Shown here in pieces: positions 49,400 through 61,200 of a stretch of 64,000 nt of DNA. The DNA is from Otatea glauca. Lineage: Eukaryota; Streptophyta; Magnoliopsida; Poales; Poaceae. The position numbers were made by a program, and so were the translations under genes. The notes under the pieces were generated by a model, which saw only the letters and a list, made by a program, of their open reading frames with translations, was not told the DNA's origin and ran no database searches. The stretch spans positions 9,052,309 to 9,116,308 of the forward strand of contig CM070730.1 of NCBI GenBank assembly GCA_036346275.1, read 5' to 3'. Within the stretch, counting starts at the first letter, position 1; each line of letters opens with the position of its first letter.

Positions 49400-50310
49400 G
49401 ACCGGCGTCCCGTCTGGAGGTGGGCACTCGGGCCAGATTTTTTTTAGGCCGGCTCGAGGTACGGCGACATGGTCCAATTCAAAGCCTGACACGGCACGAA
49501 ATGGATCGTGCCGTGCCGGCATGACACTGTAGCACGGGCCATATCGGGTCCGAGAACCAGGCACGATGGACGACACGGCCCGACATGTGACCCAAGGTAT
49601 GAGGAAGAAGCTTAATATGAAAGTTATCGACCCGCAAAGTATGACTGCCATGGACGCACCCAACAATATAGATGTCACCCCGCTGCCAACACCTGAGAAA
49701 GACGGGCAAGAGAGAAGAGAGAGAGAGCTGAGAGAAATTGAGAGACGGTGCAATAAATTGCTCTCTCTTGCCCGTCTCTCTCAATCTTTCTCAACTCTCT
49801 CTCTCTCACATGTATCTCTCAATCTCTCCCTCTCTCGCTCGTCTTTCTCAATCTCTCTCACCTGTCTCCCTCACTCTCTTTCTCACCTATTGTCCTCCTC
49901 TCGCCAGTATTCAACATATCCTCCTCGTTTTGTGTAACTGTTCAAGAATAAATAAATTTTAGTTCTTTTTCCCATAATATGTGTGTCTACGGCCTCAACT
50001 CCATGCGCCTTGGGTTCCTTTCCTCTCGTCGCAATAGTGCAAATGGGCCAGATCTGAACTGGCATGACATGAAGCAGGCAAGCGCAAATAGGCCATGCCT
50101 GGGCTCATCGAAGGAAAGCCAAGCCAGTACGGCACGACGGGCCGTCGCGATCCGGCACTGTTCAGGCATGAAAAACGATGAGCCCGTGCCGGACTAGGCC
50201 AGCACGGCACGGCGGGCACGACAGACCGTTGCAACGTCTGATCACTGCAACGGCGGGCACGACAGCATGGCACGGCACGACGATTATAGCTTGTCCCTTG
50301 CAACGTCTGA
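49400..50310 (+). mobile_element. Repeat family copy B (GGGCACTCGGGCC element)
   Basis: Homologue of 4360-5100 in the same orientation. It starts GGAGGTGGGCACTCGGGCC. The shared frame is longer here: 49599-49740 reads MRKKLNMKVIDPQSM, then MDAPNNIDVTPLPTPEKDG, before a GA-rich and CT-rich microsatellite (49700-49880). The right half carries gcacggca and cggcacgac repeats up to about 50290. Class uncertain. Confidence 0.5.
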
Positions 50311-50642
50311 TCACTGGAATCGTTGTGTTAATCCATGGTCCATGGTATAATAATTCAGTGAAGGAAACTAAGAGATTTTATACTATGGTTAGGAGATACC
50401 AAGCTATTTATTGAGTTAACATCAAGAGTTATTAAAAGTTCAAAAGATAAAGATACTAAGAGGTAAAAATATTGAAAGTAATTTGGTGTACCTCCTGCGA
50501 CAGTAAAACCCTGTACTTATAATTAGGCCATGAAGGAAAAAAAGAGAGTAAAGCCCAACTATGCGAAAGCCATCTCTAAGTGCTCACTCATGTTGCCCAT
50601 GCAAAAGATTCGGCCCGTTAGCATCCCACTGCCCACGAGATG
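50311..50642. other. Intergenic, nothing recognised
   Basis: No gene or clear repeat. Confidence 0.35.
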
Positions 50643-50652
50643 GGGAGATGTG

Positions 50653-51110
50653 GAAATTTTTTTCTTTAATATTTTTTTAAATCTTTTTTTTCAAAACTAG
50701 ATGTTAGGATTTAGAATTTGCAAAAACAGACGCCGATCGCCCGTATATGAGGGGATCGTCCCATATAAGAGCGATATGTCCCTCTGCTAACAGCCCAGTT
50801 AACTAGAGTAACAAGCAAAACCACCTATCGCCCCCTACACGGGCGATCACCCTATGTAGGGGCGACGGGTGGATTACTCTGGGAAAAAAATTAAAATTAA
50901 TATTAAAAAAAATTACTATCGCCCTTGTATTGAGCGATTTTTGCCCTGTCGTTACTTCGGTTAACTGGGCCGTTAGTAGATGGACATATCGCCCGTATAT
51001 TAGGCGATCGCCTCATATACGGGCGATCGGCACCTGTTTTTGCAAATTCTAAACTCTAACGCTTAGTTTTGAAAAAAGATTAAAAATAAATATTAAATAA
51101 ATAAAAATTC
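50653..51110. mobile_element. Foldback MULE-type MITE
   Basis: 458 bp, flanked by the exact 10-bp repeat GGGAGATGTG (50643-50652 and 51111-51120), in the Mutator range. Arms of about 180 bp (roughly 50653-50835 and 50925-51110) are inverted copies sharing tagaatttgcaaaaacag, ccgatcgcccgtatatgagg and agcgatatgtcc-type motifs. The centre adds a smaller palindrome (cgccccctacacgggcgat with gtaggggcgac). No coding capacity. The arms nearly meet, so single-stranded DNA or RNA would form one long hairpin. Confidence 0.8.
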
Positions 51111-51120
51111 GGGAGATGTG

Positions 51121-52004
51121 CACGCCGGACGTTATTCGTGGTCCCGTTCACGTGGTTTTCGCGCTTTCTGACTCATTTCACGGATCGAAACGCTGCTAAA
51201 AATTCTGAAAATAATTCGTTGGGATTGGGGATGGAGTGGCACAGCATCCTGCAAAATTTCAGACTCAACCGAGATAATCGTAGTGAGAAATTAAAAGAGC
51301 AAATTAGATGAACATATAGGAGCTAGCATGCAGTGAGCATTGCAGCTTTCGTTCTAATTCGTTGCTCTGTGAATCGGGTTGATCGATCATGATCGCTGGA
51401 TGCAGCGGCGGTATAATGGTCTAACCTGCTAACCAGCCAGTCTTTCTTGTGATTGACCGTGGGGTGTCAGTCGCCAACATGCAATTGGATATGCTATTTT
51501 CGATTTTTTTTAAATAATATATGTTTAATGAAAAACTACAGATATAATATGTCGAACAAAATAACAGTTTTACCCACCAGTCTCACGTCCAAATTGTGAC
51601 AGATATTTTGTCGCAATTCCGAATTGCGGTAATCTCTCTGTCGCAATTTGGAATTGTGACAGGGAGCTGTCGACTCTGTTGCAAGTGTCTTTGTCGCAGT
51701 TTGGTTGCGCGATTGAGTTAAAAACTATTCGAAAAATATTGACGGTTGCTAGAATTTTACAGTTCAAACTAGGATTCAATAAATTCAAAAAAATTCATAT
51801 TTTTCAGTGATAATTCATGTAGTATTTGACAAAATTATTTGTCAGTTAAATTTGTTGACAAAAAAAATCAAAATCGTTGTTCGTCATTCTCTTTCGGTGT
51901 GCGATAATTTTTCAAATTTGACGATAAATCATAGTAAAATATTGAATAAAACTTGACATTGATATTACAAAGTGCATGACTAACTCACAAACTAGGATAG
52001 AACA
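51121..52004. other. Intergenic or outer edge of the MULE, no gene
   Basis: AT-rich. 51595-51665 has small palindromes around tgtcgcaatt..gaattg. The last 40 bp begin a tandem repeat of roughly 50-60 bp (ggatacaacatagg; gaattcataaa) that continues into the left MULE arm. Confidence 0.35.
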
Positions 52005-52421
52005 TAGGTTCATACTTTAGGGAATTCATAAAACTGGGATACAACATAGGTATATACATGCCTTAGAGAATTCATAAAGTTGGGATACAACATATTCCAT
52101 AGATACATGCCTCTTGTGAAGGATTAAGTCACAAAACCATACATTCTATGGGCATGGTTGTCGGAATATGGTATGATCAAATGGACGATATTTATCTATT
52201 GGTTGCTGACAGGGTACTACGTTTGGATACCTGATAGGGCTTAATGTAATATCATCGTCAGGATTCGGATGACTCCGAGGACACAAGGTCCGTGGCCTAG
52301 AAGGCATAAAATCGTCGTCGTCATCGTCATTTGTACGGTTAGGAGGTACCTCTCCTTCAGTGCTGGTTGAACGTCCTATTGCATGGTTTCTTGAACGGCC
52401 TGTTTTAGTAGAGCTTAAACG

Positions 52422-52754
52422 TCAAGGTCTAGGTGGCATGAAATCGTCATCGTCATTTGCATAGTTAGGAGCAGAAGAGTGGTCGGCTAGTTCGCACACC
52501 CTGAAATACCTTTGACGCCACCATTGCAAGTGCGCCTTGAGGTTATCGGGGGTCACAAGGTTCGGGCCAGATGTTGTCACGTTATACCTCGATAATGTTG
52601 AACGCCACTCTCGCAATTTGGACACCAATGTACTTAGGTTCTCCTCCTTGAATGAATCATCCTTCCCATTACTCGTAACCTTCAACGTGTAATTAAGGGT
52701 TACGGTACTCATATCTGGTGTCCACGAGAATGCTCTGCTAGAGGATTCAGCCAT
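52422..52754 (-). CDS. MULE accessory ORF, left copy (110 aa, unknown function)
   Basis: Open 110-codon frame starting MAESSSRAFSWTPDM and ending DDDDFMPPRP. I do not recognise a domain. A TATA box (ttttata at 52801-52807, minus TATAAAA) lies about 50 bp before the ATG. The right copy (62017-62790) encodes the same protein with an extra middle section (LFPKDKELLKKDISEFAAMY...), so the left frame is an internally deleted version that by chance stays open. The arrangement is like the second gene of autonomous MULEs, but relationship to mudrB is not shown. It may be a remnant. Confidence 0.45.
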   Translation of the reverse strand: MAESSSRAFSWTPDMSTVTLNYTLKVTSNGKDDSFKEENLSTLVSKLREWRSTLSRYNVTTSGPNLVTPDNLKAHLQWWRQRYFRVCELADHSSAPNYANDDDDFMPPRP

Positions 52755-53779
52755 AGTGAAGTGTGAGTGGGAGCTGTGTATGTGTGTCTGCAGTTTAGCC
52801 TTTTATAGCATTCCTTGTCTACCCCTCCCACGGCTTGAGCTTCCTTCTCGATCTGTGATTGCAATGGGTACAAGTTGGGGTTAGGAAGATGGGCTGTTTG
52901 GATAGTGGGTGGTTTTATATCTCACTTAGGTCTGAAAAAGCGAGCTGCAGCGTGTTGTTGTTTTGGTCGGAGAAAGTAGTAGGTTGAAGGGTGCTGTCAC
53001 TTTGCTCTGAGACAGACAGTGTGTTGTATGTTGCTATGTGATAACGGGCATCGCGTCTTGTCACCTTTTCAGGCGGATGTGACTAATCGAACTAAGAAAT
53101 CGATAGGCAGCGCGTTGCCGCCTCGGCTTTTTAGGTCGTTGTGACAACAGGCTAGCAGCAGCTTTTTTAGGCCGATTTGACAACACGCTGCCCCGAATAC
53201 TAAATCGGGTTGAGAATGTTACTGGCTACATGTTGTCCAATCAGACTGAAAAAGCTAAAAGCGGTGTGTAGAGTGTTGTCACTTTTCACTTCGAAAGGTG
53301 ATGGATGCTTTCGGTATTTCACAACTAATTAGATCTACAAGTTGAGTCTGAACTTCTAAGTTATTGGCTGGTACTACATGGTTATATGATGATTCCTGCG
53401 TTGCGGGTATTTTGGTTAAAGGCTAAAGGAATTACGGAAGGAAAAGATCATATCGTAATAGATGATAACTTAAGAAAACAAAATACCATAGCTGAATGTT
53501 ACATAATCTGAGGAAGTAAAGCACCATATTATGTTTAGTACATCATGTATGTAAGGAAAAAACTAAGGCCCCTATGCGGTGCTACTCCTCGTGTGGTCTC
53601 AGACTTCCTACGTCGCTGCACATACCTACAGGCATGTCCACTAGTACTCCTAGCAGGTCGTACTGGTGCTGTCGGAGTAGCGAAGACGTCATGTGACGGC
53701 CGAGTCGGGCCGGGCACATCGGCGAGCTGGGAGGGACCAAGGATCGCACCCGTGGACTACTGTTAAGGATCTACAAAGA

Positions 53780-56160
53780 AGTCCAAGTCAGCGTCGTCGA
53801 GCGGAGAGAAATCAGCCGAGGTGCTCGCGCTCTGGTCAGGTGCTGGATCGGCCACTGTTGACAAAGTTTTTATTTTAGTACAACACATAATATGAAGAAC
53901 ATAATAGATGAAAGGAGACCACGTGGTGTACTTGTAGTGATGGGGACGTACAGCGCAAAACGCTGCTAACTAGATCCCCTCGGCACGTTCGGAGGGGGGC
54001 CGTCTGCGTGCGTGATGTCTCAGCTGTGGCCTGGGGCACGTGTCGACCCCGTACAGCTGAGGCAAGTCCGTGAACCTGTAGGACATCGTCGTCCCTAGGC
54101 CTCCTGCAAGACGTAAGCTGGACGATGCGAGCGGCATTCTAGCGTACACACTGCAACGCCCCTCTCAGGAAGTCCATCTTGACCTCGAGCCTATCCGTCC
54201 GGCCTACTCGTGCCAGTAGTGCATCCATATCCTCTACGCACACATTGAAAGGCTAGTTAGTTCGTACAATTGTAGTAACGATACATTACATGACATGTCA
54301 AAGAAGTATTAACCGAGCGATGAAACGTCGAGTCCAATTGCATAGGGTAGGTTCCACTGTAGAGGGAATGTGCCTCGGAGGTGAATCAATGACACGCACA
54401 ACGCGAACATGTGTGCGCGAACTGAACCACCGGATGTACTCGTCGTATGTGTCGGGGTCGTACGGGACAGTCTCCTCGTGAACGTCTGCCAACGCCTGCG
54501 CCCACTACTGAGCATGAGGCAACATGCGTGCCACCCAGCTCGTTCCACCAACGAAACCCTTCCGTGTAAGCCTACATGAGAACAAAAGCACTGAACATCG
54601 TAAAAAATAATGCAACTGGAATTGATGTAGAAAAGCACTCACATGTGCACGCTCGGTGGGACAACCTCACCAGTGGGGATGGGGAAAACCTGACGGAGGC
54701 CGAACTGCCTCATAACACGGTGCACGACGTACCTCTCCATGTAGACATCGAACACCAGGTGGCGTCGTGTCAATCAGAAGGCGGCGTCATGGGTGCACTG
54801 CAGGGAGAGGACATGAGGTGCTCGCGCGCTTACTAGCTCCGGGAGGTAAGGACGCCAGATGACGCGATCATCCGTCAATTGGTCGAACATCACTACGTAC
54901 TCGGGGTACGAAGCGTGTAACGTGATAGACGTGAAAGTCGGCTGCAAAAAAAGGAATATTCCAAAATTAGACAAAAAATTTCAAAATTATTGCACAATTC
55001 AAGGTAAAGATCATTTTACTAACCCGTCGGTGACATCACAACGTCCCCATGGTAGGACAGTCAACGTCATCCTCGGGGGCACCGTAGAAGCCTGCTTCGT
55101 AGGGTCCCAAATCCATCTACGGTCGGCCGATCTGGAACCTCTCGAAAGACCAAAGGACACCCCGCGAGAATGGACCAGTCCCCCATGTGACGACAACCGT
55201 CACAAAGACCTCGGTACGTGGCAGCCAGTACAGCCGGTCGCCACGCTAGTTGCAGGATCTCCTCAATGTTGGTGTCTGCTATCGACCTCGCGTACTGAAT
55301 CATATGCTTGTCGACGGTGTCCTGTGGGAGGAGCTAAACAAAACCCCGCCGAAGAGCCACAGCAGGTACGCCTTGAAGTGGCGACTAACAACGTACTCCC
55401 CTGCTCCATCTGCCATCTTCTCGGGCTGCAGAAAGTAATGGTCAGTTTCACAACTTTAAGAGATAAGAAAAAAAAATTAGACAAAGTTAATATCACTTAT
55501 GTAGAACTGTATCAGCCACTTCTGCGTCGGACCATTCACAGAAGTGAAAGGTGTGTAGCCACGCTTAGTGGGTAGCACGTCCAAGAACCACACTAGGAGC
55601 TCCGTCCGCCACTCCGGGTGGACATCGTCAGGCACTACCGCGTCCCCAGTGCAAAGTAGGCCCAGAAGGTAGTTCACGTCCTCTAGTGTCGACACCATCT
55701 CACCTCACGGGAGGTGAAACGTGTGCGTCTCCGATCGCCAGCGATCTACCAAAGTGCTAAGCAAGCTCCTGTCGTACGAGAACCTCCTAGAGTCACCACA
55801 CCTATCCTGCGCATCGACGACAGTCACCTCCAGCATCCGTGCTATAGGCAGTAACCCTGCCACTCTCATCCTGCAGGAAAATATTGTAACAACTATTGGT
55901 TCACACGTATAAGATATAGTAAGGGAAGTATGGGAAAAGTGCACGAACCTGAGAATCCATCGCGGGTCAACCCGCCATGCTCTCATCGGGGTCCGCAAGT
56001 GAAGGGCACTAAGATCAATGGTGGCTCCCCATCTGGAGGTGATAAGGTGGCCAAACGACTCCGATGAGTCGCGTCGATCACTGGGTCCAACAACTCGTAC
56101 TCCCCGATGTTCGCCATACCTGCAATTGAATAAAATAATGTTAGTACGAAATAAATGCAC
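53780..56160 (-). pseudogene. Plant mobile domain (PMD/MAIN-like) gene, broken
   Basis: Minus-strand pieces in family order: SYDRSLLSTLVDRWRSETHT (about 55730), stop, GEMVSTLEDVNYLLGLL (55650-55690), PTQKWLIQFYI, ARSIADTNIEEILQLAW and AVLAATYRGLCDG (about 55180-55300), SYPEYVVMFDQLTDDRVIW and RPYLPELVSARAP (54800-54930), PDTYDEYIRWF (about 54430), then a C-terminal tail to about 53780. These match the aminotransferase-like plant mobile domain found in MAIN-type genes and in some MULEs and Gypsy elements. TGA replaces the Cys codon expected in the LPCGEM motif, and several frameshifts follow. Introns probably account for some gaps. Confidence 0.75.
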
Positions 56161-56430
56161 AATAAAACTGAATGTAGTGATTAGAAACAGTATTTGAATA
56201 CAATAAAGGGATTAGACATTAAAATCCACAAATGTTAACACATTTGGAATCCATACATGCATCAGACATACAAAATCGAACCAAATAGAATGCAATAATA
56301 ATACATTCAACATCCACACATGTATTACACATCCTATGTCCACACATGCATTACATATAAGAATTCGACATATCACATTGACATGCGAGCAAACTACTTC
56401 AATTTCATATGCAAAGCCCATACAACAATG

Positions 56431-58687
56431 TCACGGCCTCTGAACTGTCGTGCAATAATTGAAAGAGTGTCCCGTCTCCTTACAAACTGAACATTTCTTC
56501 ACACGATACCCGCTTTCTGCAGCGTTCATATCGTTCTTTATACGTCTTGTTTGTCGTCGCCCTATGCCCTTGAGACTACTGACATCAGGAACCCATCGTG
56601 TATCCTCCTATCTCTGATGCTCCATGAACAAACTCACCACTCGAAAGCCGTAAATTTCTCTGCTCCAAGTTGCTGTCACCGCTTCTTTATTGAAGAATTG
56701 TGACAAGAATATACTTGGATCCATACAGATTGTTGAGCAGGCAGTCATTACGTGCGAGTATGGCTTGTGTAAGAGACGAGACTTGTTGCAGTTGCAGACA
56801 CATATTTGCCAATGTAGAATGCATTCAAGAGCAACTTTATACCGGTTCATCGCACGACCGGCTTTCTCTTTACACGATATCTCGAAACGAAGCTCCCTCG
56901 TGCCCATCTTCATTGCTCTATGCATCTCCCCCTTTTTGCCTTTCTCCTCCATGTACGTACAGATCACCTCTGAGTATTTCATATCAGGATTACTCATGCG
57001 GACTAACGCCCTGGCATTGCGATCCACAAAGTACTTCGTAATACCATGAAGAACACCCTTCACTATAGCAAAAAGAGGAAGGGGTCTCAGGCCCCGCATG
57101 ACCCAATTGTAAACCTCAGCCAAATTTGTCGTCATAACCCCATATCGGACACCATCGGTGTCATAAAGCAATGCCCATTTCTCCCTAGGCTCATGCTCTA
57201 TCCATTCGGAGAAGCATTTTGTAGATTGATGTTAGCTACTAGGGCCTCCTCTGTGCCAGGCATTAGCCTCTTCACTGCCTCCGCTGTATACATTGATGTT
57301 AGCTTGTCCAACTTCTTCCACAGTGCATCAAACTTTCTCTGTTGGTTCTGGTCGCACAACCTCTTAAAAAGCTTCGTAAGGTCCTTGTTCTTGAACTGCT
57401 TATAGAAGTTAGCACCCATGTGTCACTTGCACCACCTACTTCGCAGATAAGGCCATGGATGTATTTCTTCTGCACCTTTCTGCAACTGCACGATCGCCTT
57501 CAACAGCCCGGGATACTGATCGTGTATAACACACACTCCATGCCGCTGATTCACGACGCCAGCTTTCACGTTCCTTAGAAACCAAAGACAGCTTTCTGTG
57601 TTCTCACCCTCCACGAATGCGAGCGCTATTGGAAGAACCTGATTATTGCCATCTACTCCTATGACAGTCAATATCCGGCCTTTATACTTTTCAGTCAAGA
57701 ATGTCCCATCCACACATAACAACGGACGGCAATGTCTAAATGCGTTGACACATGCACCGAAAGCAAAGAATGCCCGCTTGAGTACCATCTTCAAGGGAAG
57801 CGCTGCGAGCCGCTCACAAATATCGATATAAGTTCCAGGATTTCTTTCCTTGATCACCTCAAGCATACCTGGTAGGTTCTAATATGAGTCTTCGTACGTA
57901 CCAAATCTAGTTTCCAATGCTTTCTGCTTCGCTCTCCATACTTTCGCATAGCTTATGGTGTACTGAAACCTCTGCTCTATTGCAAGTATGATAGCACGCG
58001 GCTCTAAATCCAGGTTGCCCACAATCTTCCCATACATTGCATTTGCAACAAAACCTGAAGATATATTTCTATGCGATTGGGCAGACTCCGTCAGCACACA
58101 TGTGTGTGGGACGACTATAGAATACTTACAAATGGTATCCCACTTAGGCTGGTACGCATGCACACGCCATGGGCAACCCTCCATCTAGCATCTGACATCG
58201 TACACCCGCTGGTCTGACTTCGTAACCTTAAAGGTTCTACAAAGCAACACTACCCATGTTGTCACTGCTTCCTGAACCTCAAACTTATTCTTGTAAATAG
58301 CACCTTGCCTCGCCTCATTCCGATCCGACTGCCATGCGAAGTGTTCACCCTCGTTGACCACCAATCTATCGAACTGATATGCATCCCACTCCGTAGGGAA
58401 ATGCTCTTCATCGTTACTCAAATTCTCATATTCCTGGCTCTCTGCCTCCATCGCTTCAACCAACGATTCAATGTTTCTCCCTCGTCTGCCACGCCCAATG
58501 ATAATTGAACATCTGGCCTTCGAACATAAGCTTCATCGCCTCGCACACCCTCATGACTCGAGCTGACATCCTGCCTCACTAAGCAATCTTCAGTTCGACT
58601 GCTCTCCCTAACTTCCTCCGGTTCATCACCACCAAGCTCCTCCTGCGTCGTATGGCCAGTATTGATTTTCTCAAATGCTTGCGCCAA
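56431..58687 (-). pseudogene. MuDR-type MULE transposase, left copy, broken
   Basis: Pieces in order: an acidic N-terminal region (58418-58687), MuDR N domain (FEVQEAVTTWVVLLCRTF, then EGCPWRVHAY), a linker (ISSGFVANAMYG), the MULE catalytic core (LLCVDGTFLTEKYKGRILTV with the first Asp, then IALAFVEGENTESCLWFL, IHDQYPGLLKAI with the second Asp, RSRWC), MGANFYKQFKNKDL, TTNLAEVYNWVMRGLR, a SWIM-like C..H region, and a C-terminal CCHC knuckle (CSVCKETGHSFNYC) with a TGA stop at 56431-56433. Four in-frame stops (57879, 58185, near 57420 and 56610) and a frameshift near 57200 break it. The 5' end, present in the right copy, is missing. Confidence 0.88.
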
Positions 58688-58729
58688 CGGTTCAACTCTC
58701 TAAATTGCGACAGAGAGAGTAAAATCCCC

Positions 58730-59347
58730 TGCTACCCAACCTTCGGCCTCTTTTTCACCGAGGCTTGCCGCACTTAGCCGAGAGCTCGCACGCACGCCGG
58801 AGAAAAAAGAAAGGAGAGGGAGAGGAGGAGGAGGAGGAGAAGGGGAGGAAGAAGAAGAAGAGAAGGAGGAGGGGAAGAAGAAGAGAGGAGATTCGTCGTG
58901 TGTTGAGGTAAATCTTGTTCTATTTTTTTAATTTTGAATTTAGTGACTAAATGAAATAGATTGGTAAGTAATTAGGTTTGTAGAGTAATAAATATTTAGA
59001 AATACGATATAGGGACGAGATTAATTAAGGTTGTAATTAATTAGCTGTGTAGACTGGCAATAGTTTATTTAAATTGACGATTTAGTGATCGGATTACATA
59101 GGTTTTTCATTATTTAGTTGTATAGAGTTATAATAGTTATGGATATAAAAAACTGCAAGAATTATAAGAGATACAATGTGTGCAAGAATTACGTGAGATA
59201 CAATGTGAAACAAAAAAATAATTTTTGTAGGGTTTCAACAGTTGTTTGAATTAGTGTAGAGTATGTCATCGTATGGGTAGATTAAGACTTGAAAGGTGGT
59301 AGCGTTATGTAGTGCGATCATTAAAAAATTCATTAAATGTTTGACAG
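58730..59347 (+). promoter_or_regulatory. Centre of the MULE pair: leader exon and intron of the right copy
   Basis: 58790-58910 is purine-rich (GAG and GGA runs), as expected of a transcribed leader, and ends at a possible donor (gag|gtaaat, about 58909). An AT-rich stretch to tgacag (about 59345) gives a plausible acceptor just before the ATG at 59348. This fits an intron in the 5' untranslated region. No coding sequence. I cannot place a TATA box with confidence. Confidence 0.4.
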
Positions 59348-60535
59348 GTATGGACGAACAAGTAGAATTTAAAATACACTACGAAGAAGGTGTTCCGCAG
59401 ATGGGTGCACAAGGGGTGGAACTTAGTCATTTTCCAAGTGTCATGGCTGGCCTGTCACGTGCTAGCGAGCGTTCGTGGGGCACGGTTAATAGATGGTTGT
59501 ACCACATGTTCTCGTTGGATAGTAAATTGTATGACCTCAAGCTGCACGGAGTAGGGTCTCACAGACGGGATTACACGTACTGGAAGTTAGTACAACTGAA
59601 GGGGCTGAAGTCCTGCAGCTCGTACGTAAGATTGGCAACTGAGAATAGTTGGCCATTAGTGTTGTTGGCGTAAGCTTTTGAGAAAACCAATACTGGCCAT
59701 ACGACACAGGAGGAGCTTGGTGGTGATGAATCAGAGGAAGTTGGGGAGAGTAGCCAAACAGAAGATTGCTTAGTGAGGCAGGATGTCAGCTCGAGTCATG
59801 AGGGTGTGCGAGGCGATGAAGCTAATGTTCGAAGGCCAGATGTTCAATTATCATTGGGCGTGGCAGACGAGGGAGAAACATTGAATCGTTGGTTGAAGCG
59901 ATGGAGGCAGAGAGCCAGGAATATGAGAATTTGAGTAACGATGAAGAGCATTTCCCTACGGAGTGGGATGCATGTCAGTTCGATAGATTGGTGGTCAACG
60001 AGGGTGAACACTTCGCATGGCAGTCGGATCGGAATGAGGCGAGGCAAGGTGCTATTTACAAGAATAAGTTTGAGGTTCAGGAAGTAGTGACAACATGGGC
60101 AGTGTCGCTTTGTAGAACCTTTAAGGTTACGAAGTCAGACCAGCGGGTGTATGATTTCAGATGCTAGATGGAGGGTTGCCCATGGCGTGTGCATGCGTAC
60201 CAGCCTAAGTAGGATACCATTTGTAAGTATTCTATAGTCGTCCCACACACATATGTGCTGACGGAGTCTGCCCAATCGCATAGAAATATATCTTCAGGTT
60301 TTGTTGCAAATGCAATGTATGGGGAGATTATGGGCAACCTGGATTTAGAGCCACGTGCTATCATACTTGCAATAGAGCAGAGGTTTCAGTACACCATAAG
60401 CTATGCGAAAGCATGGAGAGCGAAGCAGAAAGCATTGGAAACTAGATTTGGTACGTACGAAGACTCATATTAGAACCTACCAGGTATGCTTGAGGTGATC
60501 AAGGAAAGAAATCCTGGAACTTATATCGATATTTG
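59348..60535 (+). pseudogene. MULE transposase N-terminal half, right copy
   Basis: Starts MDEQVEFKIHYEEGVPQMG at 59348 and runs open for about 108 codons, a segment missing from the left copy. It continues in other frames through TGHTTQEELGGDE, then NDEEHFPTEWDACQFDRLVV, RQGAIYKNKFEVQE and, after a stop, EGCPWRVHAYQPK. It ends at NPGTYIDIC, where it is fused to the PMD tail at about 60535. The catalytic Asp residues are absent. Stops at 60165-60167 and 60471-60473 coincide with the left copy. Confidence 0.85.
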
Positions 60536-61200
60536 TAGGTCGGACGGACAGGCTCGAGGTCACGATGGACTTCCTGAGAGGGGCGTTGCAGTGTATACGC
60601 TAGAAGGCCGCTCGCATCGTCTAGCTTACGTCTTGCAGGAGGCCTAGGGACGATGACGTCCTCTGAGTTCCGACGCGTGCCTCGGTATGCACGGGTCGAC
60701 GCGCCCTAGGCCACGGTGGGACATCACATGCGTGAGCGGCACCCCTCCGGACGTGTCGGGGGGATCTAGTTGGCAGCGTTCTGGGCCGTACATCCTCATG
60801 ACTACAGGTACACCACGTGGTCTCCTTTCATCTATTATGTTATTCAAATTATGTGTTGTACTAACATGAAAACTTTGTCAACAGTGGTCGATCCCGCACC
60901 TAACCAAAGCGCGAGCACCTTGGCTGACTTCTCTCCGCTCGACGATGCTGACTTAGGCTTCTTTGTAGATCCTTACCAGTAGTTCACGAGTGCGATCCTT
61001 GGTCCCTCCCAGCTCGCCGATGCGCCGGCCCGACTCAGCTGTCATAGGACGTCTTCATTACTCCGATAGCACCAGTACGGCCTGCTAGGAGTACTCGTAG
61101 ACAGACCCCTGACCAGCTAACGTATCCCTCTGTGCATGTGTAGCCCCGTAGGAAGCCTGGGACCACACGAGGAGTAGCACCGCGTAGGGGCCCTAGTTAG
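60536..61200 (+). pseudogene. PMD gene C-terminal fragment, right copy
   Basis: Plus-strand counterpart of 53560-54211. It begins at the fusion (gtcggacggacaggctcgag) and includes LERGVAVYTLEGRSHRLAYV in a shifted frame, then a likely intron-exon boundary (tcaacag at about 60883) and STLADFSPLDDADLGFFVD. Most of the PMD domain is missing. Not functional. Confidence 0.65.

Noticed and set aside
49700..49880. Ser/Leu-rich and Arg/Glu-rich frames in copy B of the repeat family
   Set aside because: They come from a GA/CT microsatellite-like tract.
51595..51665. Short palindromes tgtcgcaatt/aattgtgaca as a possible operator or RNA gene
   Set aside because: Isolated, AT-rich and beside a MULE edge; nothing supports a function.
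54859..55575. 238-codon plus-strand frame within the left MULE
   Set aside because: The minus strand here encodes plant-mobile-domain motifs; the plus frame has no recognisable features.
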